A DNA stretch of 31,447 bases, from the NCBI GenBank assembly GCA_021793635.1, contig JAJYSI010000003.1:1-31447 (forward strand), written 5' to 3'. The position numbers and the translations under genes are program-made. Of this stretch, positions 18,003 to 25,040 are shown piece after piece. Position 1 is the first letter of the stretch. Each line of letters opens with the position of its first letter. The DNA is from Bacteroidota bacterium. GTDB taxonomy: Bacteria; Bacteroidota; Ignavibacteria; Ignavibacteriales; Ignavibacteriaceae. Below the pieces are notes generated by a model. The model saw nothing but the letters and a program-made list of their open reading frames with translations. It did no database searches and was not told the DNA's origin.

Positions 18003-18983
18003 TCAGATAATAAATTCGCGGTTGTATTTGTTCCTGTACTGCAGAGGAGACAAGCCGGTTATCCTTTTGAATGTAATCCGAAAAGCTTTCGGGTCTGCGT
18101 AGCCGACTTTGTACATAACTTCGTTTATGTTGTTCCGGCTCGATTCAAGGCTCATTTTTGCGGCTTCAATCTTTACGCGGTGAATATATTCCGTAATAGT
18201 ATTGCAAGTCGCTTTTTTAAATCTTCGCTCAAGACTTCTGCGGCTTAATGCCAGCATATCAGCCAGTTGATCGATGGTTATTTTTTCATTAAAATTTTTC
18301 TCGATATATTCTTGCGCTTTAATTACCTCAATGTCATCGTGTTCTTTCTGCCCTTTGAAGATGATGAATTGAGACTGGCTGTCTTTATCAATATCAATCA
18401 TAAATGCTTTTGAAATTATAAGAGCAACGTCTCTTCCGGCGTATTTTTCGATCAAGTAAAGAAGAAGATTCAAATAAGAATATGCGCCGCCGCTAGTGTA
18501 GATGCCGTCTTGTGCGGTCATAATTTTATCGTCGAGGAGAATAACATCGGGGAACATGTTTCTAAATTGATTTGCAAAAATCCAGTGTGTTGTGCACTGC
18601 TTTCCTTTAAGCAAACCGGTAGAAGCAAGAAAGAACGAGCCGATGCAGAAGCTAGCGATCTCGGCGCCGTTTTTATATTGATTGATGATCCACGGAATAA
18701 ATTCTTTGTTCATCTCGCGGGCTTTAACTTGGTCGTCATGCAATGCCGGAATAAAAATCAAATCCGTTTTCTTTACATCTTTAATAAGTTCATCGGGGTT
18801 AACTGTGAACAAGCCGGAAGTTTGCGTTGTAGATCTTGAAAGTCCAACAAGCTTAACGTTAAAAATCGGATCGCGTCCCATTTCGGAGAGAATTTTGTTT
18901 ACCTCGCCAAATATTTGATGAGTGCCTTCGATATTAACTAAGCTAGTGTGACCCTTTGGTATTAGTATCGATACGTGTTTCAT
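18003..18983 (-). CDS. GlxA-type transcriptional regulator (DJ-1/PfpI plus AraC HTH)
   Basis: A 326-residue regulator from ATG 18983; a GTG three codons upstream (18992) is a weaker alternative. The N-terminal DJ-1/PfpI-like domain (about 1-190) includes ASFCIGSFFLASTGLLKGK, which keeps the cysteine of the PfpI elbow, and the following TTHW found in GlxA regulators. The C-terminal AraC domain (about 215-320) has the two helix-turn-helix units: ITIDQLADMLALSRRSLERRFK and the closing VGYADPKAFRITFKRITGLSPLQYR. Such proteins usually sense a small metabolite and activate nearby genes. The DUF1697 gene upstream on the same strand is a possible but unproven target. Confidence 0.92.
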   Translation of the reverse strand: MKHVSILIPKGHTSLVNIEGTHQIFGEVNKILSEMGRDPIFNVKLVGLSRSTTQTSGLFTVNPDELIKDVKKTDLIFIPALHDDQVKAREMNKEFIPWIINQYKNGAEIASFCIGSFFLASTGLLKGKQCTTHWIFANQFRNMFPDVILLDDKIMTAQDGIYTSGGAYSYLNLLLYLIEKYAGRDVALIISKAFMIDIDKDSQSQFIIFKGQKEHDDIEVIKAQEYIEKNFNEKITIDQLADMLALSRRSLERRFKKATCNTITEYIHRVKIEAAKMSLESSRNNINEVMYKVGYADPKAFRITFKRITGLSPLQYRNKYNREFII

Positions 18984-19128
18984 AAAATTCACTGCGTTAT
19001 TTTGAAATGTAAAAATTCTTTTTGTTAATGGATTATCCGCACCAAAAAGTTAAAAAAAATTTTTGACAGAATTTTGAAAGTAGTTGACGTGCTTATTCGA
19101 ATGTGTTTCAATGCACAATTCGCAGTCG

Positions 19129-19662
19129 TTAAAGAGCTGCTAATTTTAAAATAGTATTCCAGTTTCGAGTTGTTACTTCCTTACCAAATTCTTTTTCAAG
19201 CGCGCTCATTGCTTCCGGCGTGCCTGTTATTGAGAGATCGAGAACCGAAAATACTTCCGATTTTGTTTTGGAATGGATCTTAAATGATTTATCCTTCGAA
19301 ACAAAATTTGACGAAGCTTTATCTTGAACTTTTTTAGTAAGGAAAGTAACATACAACCTCGTTTGCGGTGTTACTGTAATATTCTTAAAAGGATCAAGAG
19401 CAATTATTTTTTGGATGTCGGTAAATGATCTAAGCAATACCGGAACGGGAAACTTAAATGCTTTCTCAATTGCGGAAGAAATCAATGATTGTAATTCATC
19501 AATCTTATCTGAGTCCGCTTCAAATACAACATTACCGGATGCCAATAAAGTTTTTACATTCTTGAGACCAATTTTTTCAAGAACTTTTTTAAGTTCCGCC
19601 ATTGGAACTTTTTTGTTTCCGCCGACATTTATGCCGCGAAGGAAGGCAATATATTTCTTCAT
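19129..19662 (-). CDS. DUF1697 family protein
   Basis: A 177-residue protein with the DUF1697 N-terminal signature YIAFLRGINVGGNKKVPMAE (4-23) and LASGNVVFEA (about 40-49), and the C-terminal TRNWNTILKLAAL (about 165-177) typical of the family. It is soluble, with a ferredoxin-like alpha/beta fold known from family structures; the biochemical role is not established. Its ATG lies 32 bases past the RelE-like gene stop on the same strand, so read-through from the toxin-antitoxin operon is possible. Many FCB genomes carry it beside YdeI- and SRPBCC-like genes, as here. Confidence 0.9.
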   Translation of the reverse strand: MKKYIAFLRGINVGGNKKVPMAELKKVLEKIGLKNVKTLLASGNVVFEADSDKIDELQSLISSAIEKAFKFPVPVLLRSFTDIQKIIALDPFKNITVTPQTRLYVTFLTKKVQDKASSNFVSKDKSFKIHSKTKSEVFSVLDLSITGTPEAMSALEKEFGKEVTTRNWNTILKLAAL

Positions 19663-19693
19663 ACCCGCTAGATATTACTTGCGTCGGAATCTA

Positions 19694-19960
19694 TTAAGGA
19701 AAATATTTATATATATCCTTACGATGGAGTACTCTATAAATCGTGATTTTGTCATATTCATACTTTAAACCAAGCCTATAATTTCCAATCCGGATACGAT
19801 AAAAGCTTTCGAAGCCGGTAATTTTTTTAATATTATTTAATTTTTGAAGATTGGCAGTGTTAGGAATTATTTGTAAGACTAATTGATTTACTTTTGTCTT
19901 AATTTCATCAGGAAGTTTTTGAAAATCTTTGAAAAAAGTTTTCTTAAAAGTTATGAGCAT
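19694..19960 (-). CDS. RelE/ParE-family toxin
   Basis: An 88-residue RelE/ParE superfamily protein, the normal size for these toxins. The N-terminal ITFKKTFFKDFQKLP helix and the core GFESFYRIRIGNYRLGLKY carry the family's R-x-R-x-G-x-Y-R pattern (Arg about 57, 59, 64), followed by the closing strand TIYRVLHRKDIYKYFP. RelE members cut mRNA on the ribosome; ParE members block gyrase. The two cannot be separated here, although the HRKDIY ending is more RelE-like. It follows its antitoxin gene by 7 bases on the same strand and is intact. Confidence 0.87.
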   Translation of the reverse strand: MLITFKKTFFKDFQKLPDEIKTKVNQLVLQIIPNTANLQKLNNIKKITGFESFYRIRIGNYRLGLKYEYDKITIYRVLHRKDIYKYFP

Positions 19961-19967
19961 TAGTCTT

Positions 19968-20162
19968 TTATTTATTTAGGTTGTCCATAATTTTCTTTGC
20001 TTCATCAATATCTACTTCATCTTCATTTTCGATTTCTTCCATGGCTTTAGCTAGACCGAAATCGAGTAATAGCTTTTCGATTTTTGCAAAATCTGCATAA
20101 TCAACAATAACCGCATTTGGCTTACCTTCTTCATCGACAATATATGACTTTTTCAAATCCAT
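19968..20162 (-). CDS. Antitoxin of the RelE-like pair (Phd/YefM or RelB-like)
   Basis: A 64-residue acidic protein upstream of the toxin gene in the usual antitoxin-first order. The N-terminal part, KSYIVDEEGKPNAVIVDYADF, resembles the DNA-binding strand-helix of prevent-host-death type antitoxins (D.E.G...AVV....Y). The C-terminal half (about 40-64) is rich in Glu and Asp and would be the toxin-wrapping helix. It is expected to repress its own promoter in the 112-base region upstream. Family assignment rests on pattern and context. Confidence 0.8.
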   Translation of the reverse strand: MDLKKSYIVDEEGKPNAVIVDYADFAKIEKLLLDFGLAKAMEEIENEDEVDIDEAKKIMDNLNK

Positions 20163-20274
20163 TTTGCAACTGCCTTAAATAATTTGTTGAGAATAAAATT
20201 CTTAGCAATAATGTAATAAATAACTTCTTATATTCAAAGACATAATGTGATTGATAGTTGGTTAAGTGTCGTCT

Positions 20275-20856
20275 TCAGTGAAACTTTTCACCTTTAGAAA
20301 GCATCTCGATTATCTGCGTTATCCGCTTTTCTCTTGTCTCCGGTTTTTTCGCAGTCTGCAAACGCCAGGCAATTGCATAAAGGTTAGCGCGGTTAAGAGT
20401 CTCAAAAAACTTAAAAGCTTTTTTCTGTTTGGAAATTTTTTTAAGAAAGTCATCCGGGATTTTCATGTCGGCAGGCGAGTCATAAGCCTTCTCCCATCTA
20501 CCGTCTTCTTTGGCTAATTTAATTTCTTTCAAGCCGGATGGATGCATCATTCCAAGTTTAATTAATTTTTCCGCTCGTTCCGCGTTCTTTTTAGACCAAA
20601 TGCTCTTTGCTCTTCTCGGCGTAAACTTTTGCAGCCATGATTTATCGTCATACTTTTTTAACTGACCATCAATCCAGCCGAAGCAAATCGCTTCATCCAG
20701 TGCTTCGTCATGAGTAATTGAAGATATGCCGGAATCCTTTTTATGAAACTTTAACCAAATTCCGGTCGAGGTATCGGAATTCTTTTCAAGCCATACACGG
20801 AATTCTTTTTTCGTCTCAAAGGAAAGAACGGAAATTTTTTCAGTGCGCTTCTGCAT
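20275..20856 (-). CDS. YdeI/OmpD-associated family protein
   Basis: A 193-residue protein of the YdeI type (bacteriocin-protection family). Recognisable stretches are F..KKEFRVWLEKN (about 13-25), GIWLKFHKK (about 32-40), the highly conserved DEALDEAICFGWIDGQ (about 49-64) followed by the FTPRRAKSIWSKKN segment (about 77-90), and the C-terminal YAIAWRLQTAKKPETREKRI (about 160-179). YdeI proteins are cytosolic with a DUF1801/OmdA-related C-terminal part; resistance to polymyxin or bacteriocins has been reported for relatives, but the molecular activity is unknown. It lies divergent from the gene set starting at 21249. Confidence 0.9.
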   Translation of the reverse strand: MQKRTEKISVLSFETKKEFRVWLEKNSDTSTGIWLKFHKKDSGISSITHDEALDEAICFGWIDGQLKKYDDKSWLQKFTPRRAKSIWSKKNAERAEKLIKLGMMHPSGLKEIKLAKEDGRWEKAYDSPADMKIPDDFLKKISKQKKAFKFFETLNRANLYAIAWRLQTAKKPETREKRITQIIEMLSKGEKFH

Positions 20857-21168
20857 TTATACTTTTCTCCATTTGTTCAATTATATGTTTAGCCGATATT
20901 TCTGAAAGTGACATTGGCATTCATTTTAATTCTTATAGAATACTAATATAATTCTTTCATTTTAAAATCGTTGTTTGTGAAATCTCATCGGATGAGGATA
21001 AATTCCGGCGTTGTATCTGCATTTTGAAATAGATACTTTAATTAAAATTAGATATGCCGCAATCGACCACCGGAACTGTCGTAATCGCACCTTTTGATTA
21101 AAGAGACTCGAAAGTAAGTTTGCATAAGAAACTCAACAATACGGACACAAAAAAGTACGGATATAAAA
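20857..21168. other. Divergent intergenic region with one promoter-like element
   Basis: 312 bases between the YdeI-like gene and the GyrI-like remnant. The only structure I can support is the candidate plus-strand promoter at 21093-21122, inside a block (21056-21147) repeated in diverged form at 21757-21848. No RNA gene or terminator is seen. Confidence 0.5.
21056..21147 (+). repeat. Diverged direct repeat copy 1, contains a promoter
   Basis: Aligns without gaps to 21757-21848 (offset 701), 58 of 92 bases identical by hand count. It contains TTTG (21093-21096), N18, TAAGTTTG (21115-21122), a full match to the Bacteroidetes -33/-7 promoter, followed by conserved CA. Transcription would start near 21129, 40 bases before the GyrI-like remnant. 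Confidence 0.6.
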
Positions 21169-21258
21169 ATGGAAAAATATTTTCTGAATGAAGACATTAA
21201 AATTATTTGTGCAGCGGCAAAATTATTTAAAAACCAAAGAGCAATGAAATGTCAATGA
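21169..21258 (+). pseudogene. Remnant of a GyrI-like effector-binding protein gene
   Basis: A 29-codon frame. Its first 20 residues, MEKYFLNEDIKIICAAAKLF, resemble the N-terminus of small GyrI-like (AraC effector-binding) proteins of FCB bacteria, which begin roughly MEK.FL..D.K..CV.A.SF. After this the similarity stops and the frame ends at a TGA overlapping the start codons of the DUF1569 gene. I infer that an internal deletion removed the rest, leaving its promoter to drive the next gene. The assignment rests on 20 residues and is tentative; it could be a chance leader peptide. Confidence 0.35.
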
Positions 21259-21704
21259 TGAAGTCTGTTTTAAACGAAGAAATCAGAACCGGAGTGATCA
21301 AAAGAATTAATTTGTTAAGAGAAGATTCTAAACCTAAATGGGGAAAGATGAATGTCGACCAAATGGTAAGGCATTGTATTTTATGGAATGAGTTGTCGCT
21401 GGGAAGAGTACCTTCCAAACAAACATTACTCGGAATTCTTTTCGGGAAACTAGCTTTAAGAAAACTTCTAAAGGACGAAAAGCCAGTGCCTCAAAACATG
21501 CCTACATTGCCGGTCTTGATTATAAAAGATCGTACCGGTAATTTGGAATTGAGCAAGCAAAAGTGGATTGAACAAATAAACGAATTCGCACAAACTGATG
21601 ACTACACAATAATACATCCTTTTTTTGGTAAGATGGATAAAGATCAGATTGGTAAATTAGCATATAAACATACCGATCATCATTTAAGACAATTTAATGT
21701 TTAA
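21249..21704 (+). CDS. DUF1569 (DinB-like) family protein
   Basis: A 151-residue protein of the DUF1569/DinB-like four-helix group. Signatures are MNVDQMVRHCILWNE (about 34-48), with a His near 42, and the C-terminal HPFFGKMDKDQIGKLAYKHT (about 121-140) followed by DHHLRQF, where His121, His139 and His142/143 would form the metal site of the fold. The central segment RTGNLELSKQKWIEQINEF spans a helix. The function in bacteria is unknown; DinB-like proteins include thiol S-transferases. Three ATG codons (21249, 21255, 21258) compete; 21249 has AAAGAG seven bases upstream. It lies behind the promoter at 21093-21122. Confidence 0.85.
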   Translation: MSMMKSVLNEEIRTGVIKRINLLREDSKPKWGKMNVDQMVRHCILWNELSLGRVPSKQTLLGILFGKLALRKLLKDEKPVPQNMPTLPVLIIKDRTGNLELSKQKWIEQINEFAQTDDYTIIHPFFGKMDKDQIGKLAYKHTDHHLRQFNV

Positions 21705-21756
21705 AAGAAAAGTACGAAGAAAGAATTAAATATAGATAGCCTTTAGAAATCTTAAT

Positions 21757-21848
21757 GGCGCAAACAGCCATCTAATTTGTCGTACTCAAACCTTTCGCTT
21801 TGCAGATTGCGGAAGTAAATTTGCACCAGCAATTCACTAACGCGGATA
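21757..21848 (+). repeat. Diverged direct repeat copy 2, contains a promoter
   Basis: Second copy of the block at 21056-21147. It retains TAAATTTG (21816-21823), a full match to the -7 box, and TTTC (21793-21796) at the -33 place with a 19-base spacer. It lies 35 bases before the double-VOC gene and is the likely promoter for the 21883-24382 genes. Confidence 0.6.
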
Positions 21849-21882
21849 ATCGAAATAAAATATTTGTAGGAAGGACACTCAA

Positions 21883-22794
21883 ATGAAAAATATAAATCCT
21901 TTTTTGTGGTTTGATGATGGTGCGGAAGAAGCGGTCAACTTTTATGTTTCTTCTTTCGCTTCTGCGTTCGAAGCTTCTAGAAAAGGAAAAGAAACAGATA
22001 TTGTAGCAACAAGCAGATACGGCGACGCAATGCCGCATCTTAAAGGCAAAGTAATGACGGTTAATTTTAAACTTCTCGGCGAAGAATTCATCGCATTAAA
22101 CGGCGGACCGGTAAAAGACTTTACATTTAATCCTTCATTTTCATTCTTCGTCTCTTGTAAAACTGAAGACGAAGTTAATAAACTGTTTAAGAAATTTTCC
22201 GACGGCGGTGAAATAAGAATGCCTCTGGACAAATATCCCTTCAGCGAAAGATTTGCCTGGCTGGACGACAAGTACGGAATTTCGTGGCAGATTAATTTAT
22301 CCGGAGATGCGCCAAAAATTTATTCTTTCTTATGGTTTGATAATAAGGCTGAAGAAGCGATGAATTATTACACTTCATTATTTTCATTGCTTGGAAATAA
22401 ATCATCCGAGATAAAAAAACTTAGCCGGTTTGGTGTGAATGAAAACGGTCCGATGGGAAAAGTTCAACACGCAGTTTTTTCTTTAAACGGTCAAGAGTTT
22501 ATGGCGATGGACAGCAGCCCATTTAAATTTACTCCGGCAACTTCATTATTCATTAACTGCGACACGCAAAAAGAAGTAGACGAACTTTGGGACAAGCTGC
22601 TTGATGGCGGAAATCCAATGCAGTGCGGTTGGCTTACGGATAAGTTCGGCGTAACTTGGCAGGTCGTTCCAACATTATTGATGAAGTTGATGAGCGATCC
22701 GGATAAGAAAAAAGCAGCCCGCGTTATGCAGGAAATGATGAAGATGATAAAGATTGAAAGCGACGATTTAATTAAAGCATACGAAGAAGTATAA
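21883..22794 (+). CDS. Tandem-domain VOC (PhnB-like) family protein
   Basis: A 303-residue cytosolic protein built from two homologous PhnB/3-demethylubiquinone-methyltransferase-like VOC domains (PF06983 type). Domain 1 (about 1-135) starts INPFLWFDDGAEEAVNFYVS and ends DDKYGISWQINLSG. Domain 2 (about 144-268) starts KIYSFLWFDNKAEEAMNYYT and ends TDKFGVTWQVVPT. A Lys-rich helical tail closes it. VOC folds pair two such modules around a metal or ligand site; here both are on one chain. Function in these bacteria is undetermined, and the old methyltransferase label is misleading. A strong AGGAAGGA ribosome site lies seven bases before the ATG. A single-domain relative occurs at 23439. Confidence 0.9.
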   Translation: MKNINPFLWFDDGAEEAVNFYVSSFASAFEASRKGKETDIVATSRYGDAMPHLKGKVMTVNFKLLGEEFIALNGGPVKDFTFNPSFSFFVSCKTEDEVNKLFKKFSDGGEIRMPLDKYPFSERFAWLDDKYGISWQINLSGDAPKIYSFLWFDNKAEEAMNYYTSLFSLLGNKSSEIKKLSRFGVNENGPMGKVQHAVFSLNGQEFMAMDSSPFKFTPATSLFINCDTQKEVDELWDKLLDGGNPMQCGWLTDKFGVTWQVVPTLLMKLMSDPDKKKAARVMQEMMKMIKIESDDLIKAYEEV

Positions 22795-22830
22795 TTTTTT
22801 GGAATCATGTTAGTTGAAAGGAAAAATAAA

Positions 22831-23415
22831 ATGTCCGCACAAGGAAAAAGGAAATTGAAACTTCAAGTTCAAATGACGGTTGACGGATTTGTCTGTGGAC
22901 CAAACGGAGAACAGGATTGGATGAATATGAACTGGGACAATAAGATTATGAATTACGTAAATGAGCTGACTGATTCTGTCGATACAATTCTTCTCGGAAG
23001 AAAAATGACGGAAGGATTTATGTCATACTGGACGAGTGTAAAGCCGGAAAGCCCCGAATATCCATTTGCGAGGAAGATGGTCGATAAGCCGAAGTTTGTT
23101 TTTACCAAAACTCTGGAGAAGAGTACTTGGATCAATACAAAATTAGCAAAAGGAAATTTAATCGAAGAAGTAAATAACATAAAGCAGCAGCCTGGCAAAG
23201 GAATTATTGTTTACGGCGGCGCAACTTTCGTTTCATCCTTAGTAAAAAATAATTTGATAGATGAGTATCATCTTTTCATCAACCCTGCGGCGATTGGAAA
23301 AGGCATATCGATATTCAAAGAGATAAATAAAAACTTCAACTTGAAGCTTGTTAATAGTGTAAGCTTCGAATGCGGAATAGTAATGAACCAATATGAACCG
23401 GTAAAAAATAATTAA
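22831..23415 (+). CDS. Dihydrofolate reductase-like (RibD C-terminal) family protein
   Basis: A 194-residue protein of the RibD_C/DHFR-like superfamily, predicted NADPH-dependent reductase of unknown substrate. It starts at ATG 22831, nine bases after GAAAGGA; the frame's upstream ATG at 22807 lacks a ribosome site. Signatures are LQVQMTVDGFVCGPNGEQDW (about 11-30), VDTILLGRKMTEGF (about 50-63), KPKFVFTKTLE (about 83-93), then GKGIIVYGGATFVSSL (about 130-145) with the NADPH-binding glycines, and LIDEYHLFINPAAIGKGISIF (about 150-170). It shares the W-NTKL-KG, EEV, KQQPGK and LIDEY segments with the protein at 25975, so the two are paralogues. It sits between two VOC genes in one operon. Confidence 0.9.
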   Translation: MSAQGKRKLKLQVQMTVDGFVCGPNGEQDWMNMNWDNKIMNYVNELTDSVDTILLGRKMTEGFMSYWTSVKPESPEYPFARKMVDKPKFVFTKTLEKSTWINTKLAKGNLIEEVNNIKQQPGKGIIVYGGATFVSSLVKNNLIDEYHLFINPAAIGKGISIFKEINKNFNLKLVNSVSFECGIVMNQYEPVKNN

Positions 23416-23438
23416 TACTAAATGAAAGGAATCATAAA

Positions 23439-23870
23439 ATGAAAGCAATCAATCCTTATTTGAACTTTCCCGGAAACGCCGAGGAAGCATTTAATTTTTA
23501 TAAATCGGTTTTCGGCGGCGAGCTTGTCGGCTTAACGCGCTTTAGTGACACACCGGAAGGCGGTAAGCTGAAGCCGAATGAAAAAGAAAAGCTGATGCAC
23601 GTTTCGCTGCCCATCGGTAAAAACAATACACTGATGGCTACCGACGCACTCGAATCAATGGGACACAAAGTTACTCCCGGTACAAATTTTCATATCAGCA
23701 TAACTACCGATTCAAAAGAAGAAGCGGCAAAATATTTTAACGGACTTTCGAAAGGCGGAAAAGTAACAATGCCTTTAGCTGATACTTTTTGGGGCGATTA
23801 TTTCGGAATGCTGACAGATAAGTTCGGCATCCAGTGGATGGTTAACTATACTTATCCGAAAGAAAAATAA
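23439..23870 (+). CDS. Single-domain VOC (PhnB-like) family protein
   Basis: A 143-residue VOC protein, the usual PhnB size, with INPYLNFPGNAEEAFNFYKS (about 4-23), an N-terminal strand-helix shared with the tandem VOC protein, TNFHISITTDSKEEAAKYFN (about 87-106), PLADTFWGDYFGMLTDKFG (about 116-134) and the closing IQWMVNYTY. It would act as a homodimer. The biochemical function is unknown. GAAAGGA lies nine bases upstream of the ATG. It is 23 bases behind the reductase gene and 14 bases before a perfect 15-base inverted repeat. Confidence 0.9.
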   Translation: MKAINPYLNFPGNAEEAFNFYKSVFGGELVGLTRFSDTPEGGKLKPNEKEKLMHVSLPIGKNNTLMATDALESMGHKVTPGTNFHISITTDSKEEAAKYFNGLSKGGKVTMPLADTFWGDYFGMLTDKFGIQWMVNYTYPKEK

Positions 23871-23884
23871 ACAAAATGAAAAAT

Positions 23885-23918
23885 AATGATGACATCTTTT
23901 CCTAAAGATGTCATCATT
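23885..23918 (+). promoter_or_regulatory. Perfect 15-base inverted repeat between VOC and doxX genes
   Basis: AATGATGACATCTTT (23885-23899) and its exact complement (23904-23918) enclose a 4-base loop TCCT. No T-run follows on the plus strand (GATAGACAAAAAAAT), so it is not a standard plus-strand terminator. It may stabilise or partially terminate the polycistronic mRNA, or act as an operator. On the minus strand it is followed by ATTTTTC. Confidence 0.6.
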
Positions 23919-23947
23919 GATAGACAAAAAAATATGAGGATACAATT

Positions 23948-24382
23948 ATGAAAACCGATGCACAAGCAATCAACGCGGGAGAAATAAGTGCGCAAAGAAC
24001 CGGCGTAAAAATTTGGATTGGAAGAATTATGAGCGGCTTTGCTGTTCTATTTTTACTTTTCGACAGTATTACAAAAATTCTGCAGGCTCCGTATGTAATG
24101 CAGGCATCAGCTAAGTTTGGGTATCCGACGCAATATATCCCGGCAATAGGCGCCACTCTTCTGGTGCTTACAATTCTTTATGTAATTCCGAGGACTTCAA
24201 TATTTGCGGCGGTATTGCTCACTGGTTATCTTGGCGGCGCTGTAGAAGCTAATCTGCGTACATTTGGTCCGTTCTTCAGCAATACATTGTTCCCGGTATA
24301 TTTTGCGGTATTTGTTTGGGGCGGAATTTATTTGCGAGACGATTTAATAAAACAATTTATTCCATTTAGAAAAAAGAATTAG
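23948..24382 (+). CDS. DoxX-like family membrane protein
   Basis: A 144-residue inner-membrane protein with four hydrophobic helices (about 27-43, 66-83, 88-105, 115-130). It has the DoxX-like RIMSGFAVLFLLFDSITKIL start, YPTQYIPAIGATLLVLTILYVIPRTS in the middle and LTGYLGGAVEANLRTFGPFFS near helix 3, a common DUF4870/DoxX_2-like arrangement. DoxX was named after a thiosulfate:quinone oxidoreductase subunit, but most members, including this group, have no known activity. A TGAGGAT ribosome site lies ahead. It is the fourth gene after the 21816 promoter. Confidence 0.88.
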   Translation: MKTDAQAINAGEISAQRTGVKIWIGRIMSGFAVLFLLFDSITKILQAPYVMQASAKFGYPTQYIPAIGATLLVLTILYVIPRTSIFAAVLLTGYLGGAVEANLRTFGPFFSNTLFPVYFAVFVWGGIYLRDDLIKQFIPFRKKN

Positions 24383-24384
24383 TA

Positions 24385-24510
24385 ATGGCAAAGTTAATTG
24401 TATTCAACTTGATTACACTCGATGGATTTTTCGAAGGTCCAAACCACGATTTAAGCTGGCATAATGTTGATAAAGAGTTTAATGAGTTTGCAATTGAGGA
24501 CTTGAATTGA
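24385..24510 (+). pseudogene. N-terminal remnant of a DHFR-like (RibD_C) reductase gene
   Basis: A 41-codon frame begins two bases after the DoxX stop. Its product starts MAKLIVFNLITLDGFFEGPN and continues HDLSWHNVDKEFNEFAIEDLN, which is the N-terminus of DHFR-like/RibD_C proteins (V..S.LDGF..GP...W....). It then stops, whereas intact members need about 140 more residues. The GRKTY, glycine and IDEY segments are missing from the 190 bases up to the next gene. It is a third copy of this family in the region, broken by deletion. Confidence 0.75.
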
Positions 24511-24530
24511 TCAATATAAGATCATTTAAG

Positions 24531-24549
24531 AACGAAAATATTTTTCGTT
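24531..24549. repeat. Short perfect inverted repeat in the decayed gene
   Basis: AACGAAAA and its complement TTTTCGTT around a 3-base TAT loop, 20 bases past the stop of the reductase remnant. It may be a deletion scar or weak hairpin. The frame of the remnant reopens after it (24520-24636) and ends TGA, but I cannot assign that peptide. Confidence 0.4.
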
Positions 24550-24650
24550 GCTATAAGCCTGCCTACGGGAAATAATTTTTCAAGAACATTTCACTTGAAT
24601 GATTTGAATCACGGTAATTATAAAAACGGCGGCTGAATTTAAAATTTAAC

Positions 24651-24698
24651 TTGCGCAACCAAAAGGTTTCATTTATATTGGAAACCGAAAGGTTTCAT
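24651..24698 (+). promoter_or_regulatory. ArsR promoter with two operator palindromes
   Basis: A promoter TTGCGC (24651-24656), 17 bases, TATATT (24674-24679; 5/6 match) starts transcription near 24686. Within it lies a 16-base element present twice at a 26-base period: AACC-AAAA-GGTTTCAT (24657-24672) and AACC-GAAA-GGTTTCAT (24683-24698), one base different. Each is a palindrome; the second extends to GAAACCGAAAGGTTTC (24681-24696). One site fills the spacer, the other covers the start point and the AAAGG ribosome site, the geometry expected for autorepression by the ArsR-type protein encoded just downstream. Confidence 0.65.
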
Positions 24699-24701
24699 AT
24701 T

Positions 24702-25040
24702 ATGAGAAGAGATGTTTTTCGAGCTATTGCGGATCCGACAAGAAGAGAAATATTAAGCATGCTTGTAGCGCAGCCGATGAATATAAATTCTGTAACTCAG
24801 AATTTTAAGGTAAGTCGTGCAGCCATTTACAAACACTTAAAGATTCTTACCGAATGCGGACTGGTAACAGTAAAGCAGCAAGGGCGCGAGCGCTACTGCG
24901 AAGCTAAGATGGAAAAGCTTGGCGAAGTGTCGCAGTGGATTGATCAATATAAAAAATTCTGGGAAGAAAAATTGGATGCTTTAGAAAATTATTTAGACAA
25001 ATTACAAGCTAAGGAGAAAAAACATGTCAAGAAAAAGTGA
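24702..25040 (+). CDS. ArsR-family transcriptional repressor
   Basis: A 112-residue winged-helix regulator from ATG 24702; the longer TTG-started frame would begin inside the promoter. It opens RRDVFRAIADPTRREILSML (2-21), the signature of the ArsR group that precedes SRPBCC genes, followed by VTQNFKVSRAAIYKHLKILTE (about 32-52) as recognition helix and GLVTVKQQGRERYCEA (about 54-69) as wing. The C-terminal helix carries W-I-D-Q-Y-KKFWEEKLDALENYL. No metal-binding CxC motif is present; the group is thought to respond to other signals or partner proteins. It overlaps the next gene by 17 bases, so the two are translationally coupled. Confidence 0.92.
   Translation: MRRDVFRAIADPTRREILSMLVAQPMNINSVTQNFKVSRAAIYKHLKILTECGLVTVKQQGRERYCEAKMEKLGEVSQWIDQYKKFWEEKLDALENYLDKLQAKEKKHVKKK

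Noticed and set aside
19063..19068. TTGACA on the plus strand between the GlxA-type and DUF1697 genes
   Set aside because: There is no plus-strand gene within 2 kb downstream and no convincing -10.
20840..20920. 26-codon minus-strand frame overlapping the YdeI-like start
   Set aside because: It could be a leader peptide, but it has no ribosome site or similarity that would separate it from chance.
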